The notes under the pieces were generated by a model, which had not been told where the DNA came from, searched no databases, and worked only from the letters and a program-made list of their open reading frames with translations. A DNA stretch of 64,000 nucleotides, taken from the NCBI RefSeq assembly GCF_008271295.1, contig NZ_VTOY01000002.1, forward strand, positions 304,689 to 368,688, in the 5' to 3' direction. This DNA is from Pseudoselenomonas ruminis. GTDB taxonomy: Bacteria > Bacillota > Negativicutes > Selenomonadales > Selenomonadaceae. A program made the translations under genes and the position numbers. Each line of letters starts with the position of its first letter. Within the stretch, counting starts at the first letter, position 1. Of the stretch, positions 20,066-28,397 are shown in pieces.

Positions 20066-20717
20066 CAGTCTTGAACCTCCATTCGAGATAAGCGACAAAA
20101 CGGGAAATCGACAGCGTCATAATCAGATAGATAATCGCTACACAGGTCCAGATTTCCACCGATGCATACGTCTTGGCAATAATCAGCTGGCCACGGCGCG
20201 TGAGCTCCTCAAAGCCAATGACCGATACCAGCGACGAATCCTTGAGCAAGGCGATAAACTCATTGCCAAGCTGCGGGATAACGCGTTTGAACGCCTGCGG
20301 CACGATGATATAGCGCATCGTCTGCACCCAGGTCATGCCGAGTGAACGTCCGGCCTCCATCTGTCCCTTGTCGATGGACTGAATGCCCGAACGGAAAATC
20401 TCGGCCACATAAGCACCAGAGTTTAACCCGCAGGCACTGATTGCTGCGACATAAGGGTCACTGCGCTGACCGGTCAAAAGCGGCAGCGCAAAATAAACGA
20501 GGAAAATCTGGATCAAGAGCGGTGTCCCGCGGAAAAAATCGACATATATCGCCGCAATAATACGGAAAATGCGAATGCGGACAATGCGGGCAATCCCCAT
20601 AAACAAGCCGATAATGATGCCGACGGCTACCGAAAGCGCTGTAATCTTAATCGTGATTCCTGCGCCCAACAGCAAGAGCGGGAACGAATCCTGCACCAGT
20701 TGGAAATTAAAATCCAT
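20052..20717 (-). CDS. Polar amino acid ABC transporter permease (HisM/GlnP family)
   Basis: Integral membrane protein of 221 residues with the HisMQ family layout: about five helices, the [12 protein letters not shown] motif near residue 80 and the EAA loop [22 protein letters not shown] near 145. It transports with the ATPase encoded in overlap downstream and the binding protein encoded upstream. A perfect consensus promoter lies in the 179-base gap before it, so permease and ATPase can be transcribed apart from the binding protein. Confidence 0.95.
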
Positions 20718-20787
20718 AATACCTCACCTAATCCTCTTAATGATTATTTGCTAATAATTATTCACTCACCTGTAAACCTATAAACCT

Positions 20788-20816
20788 ATTATATTTCAAT
20801 GTCTCCCACATGTCAA
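20788..20816 (-). promoter_or_regulatory. Consensus promoter of the amino acid permease-ATPase pair
   Basis: TTGACA (20816-20811), 17-base spacer, TATAAT (20793-20788) on the minus strand, between the binding-protein terminator and the permease gene. Exact hexamers and optimal spacing. Confidence 0.88.
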
Positions 20817-20841
20817 CATTGACCAAGTTTGTCTTTTATGC

Positions 20842-20882
20842 AAAAAAAATCATCGGTGAAATATATCACCGATGATTTTTTA
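20842..20882 (-). terminator. Terminator after the amino acid binding protein gene
   Basis: Long stem (aaaatcatcggtga / tcaccgatgatttt) followed by TTTTG on the minus strand, 14 bases beyond the stop. It separates the binding-protein transcript from the permease-ATPase pair. Confidence 0.88.
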
Positions 20883-20896
20883 TACAGGTTTACTGA

Positions 20897-21682
20897 TTAT
20901 TTTTTCTCACCAAACCATTTAGCAAAGATTTTGTCATACTCGCCGTTCTCTTTGAGTTTCTTCAGCGCAGCATTGACTTTTTCCTGAAGCTCTTTGTTGT
21001 CCTTGCCGATAGCAATACCATAATCTTCAGCCGTCAGCTTCTCTTCGAGAGCCTTGACGCCCTGAGCGCCGTTCTTCGTGATGAAGTAATCGTTGACCGG
21101 ACGATCATTTACGACTGCATCGACGCCGCCAGCTTTAAGTTCCATAAAGCAGTCAGCCGGTGTGTTGAGAACTTTGACCTCAACGCCTTCAATCTTTTTG
21201 ACCTCAGCCTCACTGGTCGTGCCAATCTGAACGGCTACCTTCTTACCCTTGAGGTCCGAGAACTTCGTGATTGCCTTCTCATCACTGCGGACGACCATCG
21301 TCAAACCGGACTGATAATACGGATCCGAGAAGAGAACATTCTGTTTGCGCTCATCGTTGATGGTCATGCCAGAGATGATGACATCGATATTTTTCCCCTG
21401 AAGTGCCGGAATCAAGCCATCGAAGCCCAGGTTCTGAATATCCACCTCATAACCCATCTCTTTGGCGATTGCACGAATCAGGTCCATATCAAATCCCTGA
21501 TAATCCTTCTGGCTCTCGTCCTGGAACTCAAACGGTGCAAAATCGATTGAAGAACCAACCTTGAGCACCTTAGCGCCCGAGCCGCTGCCCGAAGACGTAT
21601 TGCTGCTGCCACCACAGCCAGCCAGTGCAAATACCGCAAATGCACAGCCTGCGATAAGTGCAAGTACCTTTTTCATTTTCAT
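20897..21682 (-). CDS. Polar amino acid ABC transporter substrate-binding lipoprotein
   Basis: SBP_bac_3 family protein of 261 residues. It has a lipoprotein signal peptide with lipobox LAGC (Cys near residue 23), a Gly/Ser-rich linker, then a bilobed domain starting KVGSSIDFAPFEF and including QNLGFDGLIPALQGKNID and the hinge DAVVNDRPVNDYF. The lipid anchor should hold it at the outer face of the inner membrane. The start at 21682 has AGTAGGGA upstream; the frame continues 30 codons further without signal-peptide character. It has its own promoter upstream, with a hairpin between promoter and gene, and a terminator behind. Confidence 0.94.
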   Translation of the reverse strand: MKMKKVLALIAGCAFAVFALAGCGGSSNTSSGSGSGAKVLKVGSSIDFAPFEFQDESQKDYQGFDMDLIRAIAKEMGYEVDIQNLGFDGLIPALQGKNIDVIISGMTINDERKQNVLFSDPYYQSGLTMVVRSDEKAITKFSDLKGKKVAVQIGTTSEAEVKKIEGVEVKVLNTPADCFMELKAGGVDAVVNDRPVNDYFITKNGAQGVKALEEKLTAEDYGIAIGKDNKELQEKVNAALKKLKENGEYDKIFAKWFGEKK

Positions 21683-21732
21683 GAAAATCCCTACTTTCTC
21701 AAATATTTTCGCGTTTACATTGAAACAAATAA

Positions 21733-21755
21733 AGCCCGAGCGTTTCGCTCGGGCT
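21733..21755 (-). terminator. Hairpin terminator between zinc-ribbon gene and binding-protein gene
   Basis: Ten-base GC-rich stem (agcccgagcg / cgctcgggct) with a three-base loop, followed on the minus strand by TTATTTGTTT. It ends the zinc-ribbon transcript but lies downstream of the promoter predicted for the binding-protein gene. Confidence 0.8.
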
Positions 21756-21777
21756 CCATTGCTCACGCACATTTATT

Positions 21778-21805
21778 ATTATAGCACACACTGAGCAAAC
21801 TTCAA
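21778..21805 (-). promoter_or_regulatory. Predicted promoter of the amino acid binding-protein gene
   Basis: TTGAAG (21805-21800), 16-base spacer, TATAAT (21783-21778) on the minus strand, starting five bases after the zinc-ribbon stop codon. A transcript from here passes through the 21733-21755 hairpin before reaching the gene. Confidence 0.65.
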
Positions 21806-21809
21806 GAGA

Positions 21810-22100
21810 TTACTCTCTCTCAGCTCTTTTTTTGTCGAAGCAGTCACGGCAGTATACCGGACGGTCATTTTTCGGCTCGAACGGAACTTCCGTCTCTTTG
21901 CCGCACTCAGCGCAGATTACTTTGTACATCTGGCGCTGCTCGCCACCCTCACGGGTACGACGGCGTTTGTCACGGCAGTCACGGCAACGTGCCGGTTCGT
22001 TCTCGAAACCTTTCTCAGCGTAGAATTCCTGCTCACCAGCGGTGAACGTGAACTCTTTACCACAGTCTTTGCATACGAGTGTCTTGTCTTCGAAAGCCAT
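21810..22100 (-). CDS. Zinc-ribbon protein with two treble-clef-like motifs
   Basis: Small basic protein of 96 residues. The first half has CKDCGKEF and CRDCRDKRR, the second has CAECGKE and CRDCFDKKRAE, so there are two four-cysteine zinc sites made from CxxC pairs. The arginine/lysine-rich segments after each CxxC resemble nucleic-acid-binding zinc ribbons found in Firmicutes. Function is not known; RNA or DNA binding is a reasonable guess. It is a single-gene unit with a strong predicted promoter and a leader of about 90 bases. Confidence 0.85.
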   Translation of the reverse strand: MAFEDKTLVCKDCGKEFTFTAGEQEFYAEKGFENEPARCRDCRDKRRRTREGGEQRQMYKVICAECGKETEVPFEPKNDRPVYCRDCFDKKRAERE

Positions 22101-22197
22101 AAGATAATCCCCTTACTAGAAAAAAAATAATTTATTAAGATGTCCCCACTTCTCAAAGTGTTATAAAACGCTAAGAATCAAGAACGTCCCTTACGGT

Positions 22198-22226
22198 ATT
22201 ATACTTGACTACTGTCAAAAATGCAA
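22198..22226 (-). promoter_or_regulatory. Predicted promoter of the zinc-ribbon gene with palindromic spacer
   Basis: TTGCAT (22226-22221), 17-base spacer, TATAAT (22203-22198) on the minus strand. The spacer contains the inverted repeat TTGAC-AGTA-GTCAA, a possible operator. Confidence 0.7.
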
Positions 22227-22242
22227 GTTTTTTTAATATAGT

Positions 22243-23961
22243 TTAATTTGTGCAAAAATTCTTCCATATCTGACGATAACCATTTTGCAGCGCATTCATG
22301 TATTTTTTACTGTCCATGAGCGGCGATTTGAGCAAATTAGCCCGCAAACCGGAGTGATACGCTCCCACCAGCTCGGGCGATTTCCCCAATTGAACGGCAC
22401 GGCGCACGTAGTTTAAATCGTTCTCCACCACGAGTTCCCGCACGCCGGCATTCGTGAGAATCGACGCGCCGAACCGTGCCCCATGGCTGCGTCCCCGCAG
22501 GCTTACCACCGGCACCCCCATAAAGAGTGCCTCACAAGTCGTAAGACCACCATTATAAGGCATTGCATCCAGTGCGATATCAATATCCCGATACTGCTCC
22601 AAATAATCCGGACTATACGGGCGCAATTCAATCCGGGCCATATTCACGCCTAGACGCGCCAGGCGCTCCTTCACTATAGCCTTTCCCGAAGGAATGCTGC
22701 AGATTTTCCCCTTGATTACCAGCCGGGAATCGGGAACCTGATCCAGGATACTGCGCCACATCAGCAGCGTCTCATCGGTCACCTTCGCAAAGTTGTTGAA
22801 ACTGCCAAACGTAACATACCCATTGCGCAGGCAAGGGGCCTCCGTTCCCGCTGCCGGTATCTCTCGGGCAAATCCCGGACGATAGCAAAGATGCGAATCG
22901 GGAAGGCGAAGAATCTTCTCCGTAAAGCCCTCAGCCGTCACTTCCCCCGTCGGCAGGCACACTTCGTCGGACAGGAAATAATCCACCGTAGAAAGCCCCG
23001 TCGTATTCATATAGCCAATCCCGGCCAGCTGCACTGGTGCCGGCCGGTAAGCCATAATTGGCAGGCAGCTTCCCTGCGTATGGCCAGACAAATCCATCAA
23101 AATGTCAATCTGATCCTCAGCAATGAGCCGGGCAGCCGTCCGCGGACTGCGTCCTCTAAGATCCCGCCAATGAACATGGCAGGCCCTTATTTTCTTCGTA
23201 ACATGGTCAGAACGCCCTGTCGAATAACAGTAGACCGAAAAATGTTCGCCATCATACCCCTTTAATAGTGGCTCCAAAAAGGAGGCCACAGCATGCTCGC
23301 GAAAATCCGGAGACAAATAGCCAATGCGTAGCTTTTTCTCTGGCAGCTTCTTCACATCCTCATGAAGATACGGCGTAATCGAAAGCATCGGTTCATAAGC
23401 CTCTGCCGCTGCACGGCTCTCAAAGATAGACTGCTCCCGATAATTGCTCATAAAGAGATACTTGCTGTACATCTCTGCTTTTTCCAGCGGGTCCTCACAG
23501 ATTTCACTGCGGGCTAAAAGCTCCTTTGCCGCCTTATCCGGACGTGCCGCCAGATACTCAGCATCTGCCAGCCAGCCACGGGCTTTCTTCAGGATATGCG
23601 TCAACACACCGAAGTATGCATCATCTGGTTCCAAGGCATTTCGCTTTCGTTCCACCTCGGCGATAATCTCCTGCAACAGCGGAATTTCCTCATCCAGACG
23701 GAACTCCACGGCAGCCAGGCCAGCTTTCACCATGCGTCCCCGCAAATGCTTCGGTTTCTTGGCCAGGATTTCCTCCACCAGGGCCTGCGCTTCCTCACGC
23801 TCACCGGAATACAGGGCGGCCTCAGCCATAACGGCCGCACCGTCCATACTCTCCGCATCCATATCCCAAAGTTCCCGTGCACAGGCGCGCATCCCCTTCG
23901 GGTCGCCCTCTGCCGCAAACTTATCCGCCAAGCTAAGCCAATTCAAAGCATCGTGATCCAT
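22243..23961 (-). CDS. SPINDLY-type O-GlcNAc transferase (TPR + GT41)
   Basis: Glycosyltransferase of 572 residues: N-terminal TPR-like helices (about 1-190) and a C-terminal GT41/OGT domain (about 200-565). Key motifs seen are IGYLSPDFREHAVASF (catalytic-region His), MDLSGHTQGSCLPIMAY, TFGSFNNFAKVTDETL (UDP-contacting Lys) and YNGGLTTCEALFMGVPVV. Enzymes of this kind add sugar to Ser/Thr of proteins, and in related bacteria they modify flagellin. Start at 23961 is used because AGGAG lies ten bases before; an upstream frame to 23988 adds nine residues. It lies behind the glycosyltransferase gene but separated by a terminator. Confidence 0.92.
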   Translation of the reverse strand: MDHDALNWLSLADKFAAEGDPKGMRACARELWDMDAESMDGAAVMAEAALYSGEREEAQALVEEILAKKPKHLRGRMVKAGLAAVEFRLDEEIPLLQEIIAEVERKRNALEPDDAYFGVLTHILKKARGWLADAEYLAARPDKAAKELLARSEICEDPLEKAEMYSKYLFMSNYREQSIFESRAAAEAYEPMLSITPYLHEDVKKLPEKKLRIGYLSPDFREHAVASFLEPLLKGYDGEHFSVYCYSTGRSDHVTKKIRACHVHWRDLRGRSPRTAARLIAEDQIDILMDLSGHTQGSCLPIMAYRPAPVQLAGIGYMNTTGLSTVDYFLSDEVCLPTGEVTAEGFTEKILRLPDSHLCYRPGFAREIPAAGTEAPCLRNGYVTFGSFNNFAKVTDETLLMWRSILDQVPDSRLVIKGKICSIPSGKAIVKERLARLGVNMARIELRPYSPDYLEQYRDIDIALDAMPYNGGLTTCEALFMGVPVVSLRGRSHGARFGASILTNAGVRELVVENDLNYVRRAVQLGKSPELVGAYHSGLRANLLKSPLMDSKKYMNALQNGYRQIWKNFCTN

Positions 23962-24045
23962 TCCAAAAGAACTCCTAATTTGTCTCATAGTTTCGCATAT
24001 TTTCCTATATTCTACAAAGTTGATTAATTTCCTGCTTCTCTTTAC

Positions 24046-24078
24046 AAAAAAAGCCCTTCCAATTAGGAAAGGCCTTCT
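24046..24078 (-). terminator. Terminator after the 24.1 kb glycosyltransferase gene
   Basis: Stem aaggcctttcc / ggaagggctt-like (one mismatch) followed on the minus strand by TTTTTTTGTAAAG, directly after the stop codon at 24080. Confidence 0.8.
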
Positions 24079-24079
24079 C

Positions 24080-24784
24080 TTACACTTCCGGATTCAATTC
24101 CCCACCGTATTCTTTTACAAAGATCTTCTGATATCCTTTATACTCCTTCGCCAGTGGTTTTTCCTTCGGGCAATGGATACACCAGAAATCTTTTTCTTGA
24201 TTGGGAACCACAACTTTGAGCCCACGCCGCTGCATCTCCTTGCAAAGCGACGTATCATAGAGATGGAATCCCGTAAACAAATCCTCGCGCCACGGAATGT
24301 CATACTGCGTCGCGATAAAGAGACCATCGACAGCCTCCACCTCTTGGCAGTTTCCCTCCGGCTCTCGGCAATGCGAATCCACGACACTCTCGGGCTCGCA
24401 GGCGTGAAGCACGCGGCCATACGTCCGCAAACCGTCCCACCAGACACCGCTTCGCGGCAAACTACGGCAGCCAATCACACCGACCGCTCCCACCGTTTTA
24501 TCTGCAAAGAGCTGCTTCAAATCGCGCACCAACTGCTTGTTGACCACCAGCGTATCCTGATGCAGATAAACTTTATATTTTGCATCCGACTGATTCATGC
24601 CAATATTATAGCCTTCGCACATCGAAGAAGCGCCCCTCACGGGGATAAACTCTGCCGTCATGCCAGCCGGAATCTTGAGGCTCTCCAAATAAAGGCGGCA
24701 TTCGCTATACCAGTCCTCACTATTGACGCAGGTAATGAAGGCTACCTTTGTGTCGTCCAAATCTTTTTTTATCGTCAAATCCAT
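24080..24784 (-). CDS. Glycosyltransferase family protein (GT2-like fold)
   Basis: Protein of 234 residues. It begins with a Rossmann-like strand KVAFITCVNSEDWY, then GYNIGMNQSDAKYKVYLHQDTLV, where HQD takes the place of the DxD metal motif. This pattern matches the StrF-like/Glyco_tranf_2_5 group of short GT2-type transferases. Acceptor and donor are unknown. The ATG at 24784 has GAGGG six bases upstream; the upstream methyltransferase gene stops only nine bases before it, so the two are coupled. Probably part of the glycosylation locus now separated from the main cluster by mobile DNA. Confidence 0.8.
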   Translation of the reverse strand: MDLTIKKDLDDTKVAFITCVNSEDWYSECRLYLESLKIPAGMTAEFIPVRGASSMCEGYNIGMNQSDAKYKVYLHQDTLVVNKQLVRDLKQLFADKTVGAVGVIGCRSLPRSGVWWDGLRTYGRVLHACEPESVVDSHCREPEGNCQEVEAVDGLFIATQYDIPWREDLFTGFHLYDTSLCKEMQRRGLKVVVPNQEKDFWCIHCPKEKPLAKEYKGYQKIFVKEYGGELNPEV

Positions 24785-24793
24785 CCTCAACCC

Positions 24794-25732
24794 TCACTTC
24801 ATTCCCTGCAGCTCCTGCTCGATTTTATCAATCCACCGAAGCTCATCTTGCGAAGTAGCATTTTCGCGCGTGCATTCGAGCATCGCCAAAATCTCATCGA
24901 GCTCCCGACGCGAATACTTCATCAACCGCCGATAAAACGATTCCGGATGGAACACCGCCTGACGGATAAAATTCGCCGTATAATCGGGGAACAGCGAAAT
25001 CTGTTCATAGAACGCCCAAAACAAGCGGCACTGATTTTCCGCATCCACATCATACTCAATGCGGTGCAGATAATCGGAAAGCTCTTTGCGCTGCTCTTTC
25101 GTATACATCGACTTCAAAAGTGCCATTTCCGGCATCGAACGATCCGCCTGCACCAGCCAGAACTCCGTCTCCAAATCCTCATGGATATTTTCAAAACCTG
25201 CCGCCACCAGCCGCTCCACAATATCTGTGTCAGCCCGGCGTACCTGCGGCCGCACGCGGACATTTTTATAATACGACGCATAAAGCAGGCGCTCAAACTC
25301 CGTTTTGGCATAAAGTCTCGTCACCAGATGGTAGAAATGTCCCTCCATCATCTCCTCGAGTATCGACCAGTGACGGATGTTGCGGAAACTCGTCAAAAAC
25401 GAGCCCGTCTGCTTCAGATACATTGAAAAGCCCGCCGCGATATCCTGCGGATTGGCCACCGCCTCCAGCGTCAGATCCGAAATAATGTAATCAAAAAACT
25501 CCCGCTCAAAGGGCAGCCGCTCCGACAGATAGTCCACCACACGGAAATCCACCTGACAGTTCCCATAAGGCTCGATGGCCTCCTCCTCAGCCGCCACGGC
25601 AAAAATCTCCGCCTGCGGAAACATTTGTCTAAGTTCCGGCAGATAATAAAGGCTTTCCACCACCAAAATCCGATACGGCAGTCCCCCCGCCTGCAAAAAT
25701 TCCAAAAGTTCCGGCTTTATCTCTTCCGCCAT
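24794..25732 (-). CDS. SAM-dependent methyltransferase-like protein with helical C-terminal domain
   Basis: Protein of 312 residues. Residues about 18-165 fit a class I methyltransferase: ILVVESLYYLPELR (motif I region, glycine-poor), VDFRVVDYLSERLPF and FDYIISDLTLEAV (motif III/IV region). The C-terminal third is helical and charged. The weak SAM-binding glycine motif makes catalytic activity less certain. GGGGG precedes the ATG by six bases. It leads a two-gene unit with the adjacent glycosyltransferase, so methylation of a glycan or of flagellin is a reasonable inference. Confidence 0.7.
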   Translation of the reverse strand: MAEEIKPELLEFLQAGGLPYRILVVESLYYLPELRQMFPQAEIFAVAAEEEAIEPYGNCQVDFRVVDYLSERLPFEREFFDYIISDLTLEAVANPQDIAAGFSMYLKQTGSFLTSFRNIRHWSILEEMMEGHFYHLVTRLYAKTEFERLLYASYYKNVRVRPQVRRADTDIVERLVAAGFENIHEDLETEFWLVQADRSMPEMALLKSMYTKEQRKELSDYLHRIEYDVDAENQCRLFWAFYEQISLFPDYTANFIRQAVFHPESFYRRLMKYSRRELDEILAMLECTRENATSQDELRWIDKIEQELQGMK

Positions 25733-25830
25733 CGCAATCCCCCATCAGTTAAACATTCACCCAAGATTCTTATCAACATTATATCATATAGTGCGTATTT
25801 CTACCCTGTCTACCAATTCTTCATCGTTGT

Positions 25831-25864
25831 ATATATGGATTTTATTCCATATATCTGATATAAT
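25831..25864 (+). promoter_or_regulatory. Promoter with overlapping inverted repeat before the AAA/DUF4143 gene
   Basis: Arms atatatgga / tccatatat (six-base spacer) are followed by TATAAT at 25859-25864. The repeat covers the expected -35 region, so a repressor could block this promoter. No regulator gene is seen nearby. Confidence 0.5.
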
Positions 25865-25911
25865 ATTAATTCATAAAGAATAAAATCTATATACCAGAAA
25901 GTGAGGGAATT

Positions 25912-27123
25912 ATGAAACTTATAGAACGAAAAGAATACATGGAGTTTTTGAAGCGTCATAAGAACAAAAATATTATAAAAGTGGTTTCCGGAGTCAGACG
26001 CTGCGGAAAGTCAAAACTTTTCGAGTTATTCCAAAACGATCTTTTAGCGCAAGGTGTTCCCAGAGAAAATATTATCAGTATCAATTTTGAAGACTTGGCT
26101 TTTGAAGATCTGCAGGAATACCATGCTCTTTATAAGTATGTTATCTCTCACATGCAGCCAACAGGAATGAATTATATCTTCCTAGATGAAATACAACATG
26201 TACCGGATTTTGAAAAGGCTGTCGACAGTCTTTTCATCAAAGAAAATACCGATATCTACATTACCGGCTCCAACGCATATTTCATGTCCGGTGATCTGGC
26301 TACCATGCTCTCGGGCCGTTATGTCGAGCTAAAAATGCTTCCCCTATCATTCAAAGAGCATTATGAGGCCAGCAGTTTTAAGTCCAACCATTCTCTTCGG
26401 GAAATCTATGAACATTATATTACGGAAAGTTCCTTCCCCTATACTTTACAGCTGGAAGGTAAACAACAGGACATCAACGAGTATTTGCTCGGTCTCTATA
26501 ATACTGTCATCCTAAAGGATGTAGTAGGACGACTGCATGTGAATGATGTCAAGATGCTTGAAAGCATTGTCAAATACCTTTTTGCAAATGTGGGAAGTCT
26601 TCTCTCTATACGCAAGATTGCTGCCTCCCTGACTAGTGCAGGCCGTAAAATTGATAGCAAAACGGTTGAGAAATATCTGACCGGTCTACAGGACAGTATG
26701 CTCATTTATCAAGCTGAGCGGTTCGACATCAAAGGCAAGGAATTGTTGAAGATTAATCCGAAATACTATATAACCGATGCAGCATTGCGATATCTAAAGG
26801 TAGGACGGCATGGACAGGATGCAGGACATATCCTGGAAAATACCGTGTATCTGGAGTTATTACGCCGTGGCTATGAAGTATACGTAGGTTCCATGACAAA
26901 CGGCGAAGTAGATTTCGTTGCCAAAAACGCTCAAGGTCTTGCCTATTATCAAGTTTCTGAATCGACACTTCAAACAGAAGTCATGGAACGAGAACTAAAG
27001 CCATTGCAACGAATCAAGGACAACTATCCAAAGTACTTACTAACCCTTGATGAAGTCGGTGCTACGGCAGATTATGATGGCATACGCAAAGAAAATGTAC
27101 TGAAATGGTTATTGGATAAATAA
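25912..27123 (+). CDS. AAA ATPase with DUF4143 domain
   Basis: Protein of 403 residues. The N-terminal AAA_14 domain has the Walker A SGVRRCGKSK (about residues 26-35) and Walker B YIFLDEIQHV (about 90-99). The C-terminal half is DUF4143 with a PD-(D/E)XK-like stretch GYEVYVGSMTNGEVDFVA. Such proteins are very common in Firmicutes and Bacteroidetes accessory regions; their role is unknown, with toxin-antitoxin or mobile-element links proposed. GAGGG precedes the ATG by six bases. The plus-strand orientation and lower G+C content set it apart from its neighbours. It ends seven bases before an IS256 remnant. Confidence 0.9.
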   Translation: MKLIERKEYMEFLKRHKNKNIIKVVSGVRRCGKSKLFELFQNDLLAQGVPRENIISINFEDLAFEDLQEYHALYKYVISHMQPTGMNYIFLDEIQHVPDFEKAVDSLFIKENTDIYITGSNAYFMSGDLATMLSGRYVELKMLPLSFKEHYEASSFKSNHSLREIYEHYITESSFPYTLQLEGKQQDINEYLLGLYNTVILKDVVGRLHVNDVKMLESIVKYLFANVGSLLSIRKIAASLTSAGRKIDSKTVEKYLTGLQDSMLIYQAERFDIKGKELLKINPKYYITDAALRYLKVGRHGQDAGHILENTVYLELLRRGYEVYVGSMTNGEVDFVAKNAQGLAYYQVSESTLQTEVMERELKPLQRIKDNYPKYLLTLDEVGATADYDGIRKENVLKWLLDK

Positions 27124-27129
27124 AAACAT

Positions 27130-27397
27130 TACATCCCAATTATCAAACCAATGCTTCAATGCCGCCGGATATTCCCTAATTTGAGGCAGGATTTTATCGG
27201 TAACATCAGATCTGCCCCCCCTCTGAAGCATCGTTCCCATCATTTGCTTGATGGTACCACCGAGCAAATCTTTTAGGGCATCTTGGATGTCTGTGGCTCT
27301 TTCGATGTTGTACTCTTAGAACAGTAGAAATGACCGATGGCACGTTTGCCATCGGTCATTTCTACTTTGTGAATCTCTTTTTTCTGTCTTGCCATGA
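27130..27397 (-). pseudogene. IS256-family transposase remnant
   Basis: Decayed transposase in two reading frames. The first frame starts at ATG 27395 (MARQKKEIHKVEMTDGKRAI...). After about 20 codons the similarity moves to another frame, which reads NIERATDIQDALKDLLGG and TIKQMM, a strong IS256 N-terminal signature. It then jumps to a piece resembling the C-terminal region (REYPAALKHWFDNWDV). Most of the transposase, including the catalytic core, is deleted. A perfect 20-base palindrome sits at the frame change (27323-27366). Confidence 0.75.
27323..27366. repeat. Perfect 20-bp inverted repeat inside the IS256 remnant
   Basis: agtagaaatgaccgatggca (27323-27342) and its exact reverse complement (27347-27366) are separated by only cgtt. 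The first arm is expected IS coding sequence; the second replaces coding sequence, which suggests it was copied from the first. Confidence 0.9.
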
Positions 27398-27400
27398 TAA

Positions 27401-27443
27401 AAGGCCTCCTATGATTTGATTATAGTTTATCATAGAAGACCTT
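27401..27443 (-). promoter_or_regulatory. IS256 leader hairpin that hides the transposase ribosome site
   Basis: On the minus strand two 15-base arms (AAGGTCTTCTATGAT ... ATCATAGGAGGCCTT) pair fully when G-U pairs are allowed. The second arm contains the AGGAGG that lies nine bases before the transposase ATG, so translation would be blocked in a full-length leader. Confidence 0.7.
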
Positions 27444-27459
27444 ATGTTTTCGAGGAAAG

Positions 27460-28116
27460 TTAATTTACAGAGATTTTTTCACACTCGGGGCTGCGGAATG
27501 TCGGCGCATACATTGCAATCTTTGTATCTTTAGCTAAACCATATTTTTCACGGAATTTGCACCGGATGTTGTCTCTATCATTAATCAGTGCATCCACCCG
27601 AGCTGAGCCGGTACGTATCATTTTTCCATGATACAGCATTCCGAGCGCCGCATGTTCTTCCCCCCAAGCAGAGTTGATGACAAACAAGTCAATCATACGC
27701 GAATCATGTTCTGTTACCATTCTCGCTATCTTTGAAAACGAGCCCCCACGCTCGAGACCAATCGGCTTGATTGCAATACTTGCATGCCAAGTCTGCAGAT
27801 AAAACTGCCCTAGACGTTTCCGGCATTCGAGCTGCTTACGGCTGTTGTCGACCCAGACTGCCGCCGTAGATAGTTCGTACGCACGATTCTTGAGTGTATT
27901 CTTTACCTTGCGAATGCCAGCTGGGAATTCCTTGCTCATATCATCGACGAGCCAGACAAGGTCTAAATCCTGCCGGCGGCGCAACAGTTCCAAGGCAATG
28001 TATTTCGGATTGCAGGAAAAGCCAGTCGTTCCTTCAATGGTGGTAAAAACTATCTTCTTGGGGTTGATTGGATACTTGCGGCAATAATAAAATTCCCGCG
28101 CCTGCTTCCTTCCCTG
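27460..28116 (-). pseudogene. Truncated CDP-glycerol glycerophosphotransferase-type gene
   Basis: Open frame lacking both a usable start and a proper end. It reads NPKKIVFTTIEGTTGFSCNP, LDLVWLVDDM and later GQFYLQTWHASIAIKPIG and TGSARVDALIND, the N-terminal half of the TagB/TagF-like Glyphos_transf family. The last codons before the stop appear to come from the IS256 end, so the IS insertion cut the gene; the C-terminal catalytic half is missing. At the 5' end a second frame (ERGQIYTSPLVTGKEAGAG) continues upstream, indicating a frameshift near 28100. Same orientation as the glycosylation locus, so probably a leftover of it. Confidence 0.75.
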
Positions 28117-28397
28117 TCACAAGCGGCGACGTATATATCTGTCCTCTTTCGATAGCTTCAAAATCCTTCGTCCTCTCTTCCTACAATATAATAAATATAT
28201 TCGACTTACAGCCCGTTTCTCCTTCTTTTACACGCATCGTTTCTTATCTCTTCCCTATGTATAAACAGCTTATGTATACTTTCTATTATATAGAATTTAT
28301 GTTCTTTAAGTGATATAATATCAGTAAGAACATAGGTTTTGTACGAAACAAATCTCTTGCAACACATCTTGAATTTTTTTATAATTTAAGAAAGAAG

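Noticed and set aside
24020..25426. 468-codon plus-strand open frame across 24-25.4 kb
   Set aside because: It spans two minus-strand genes with good ribosome sites and domain motifs; its own sequence is low-quality with no domains.
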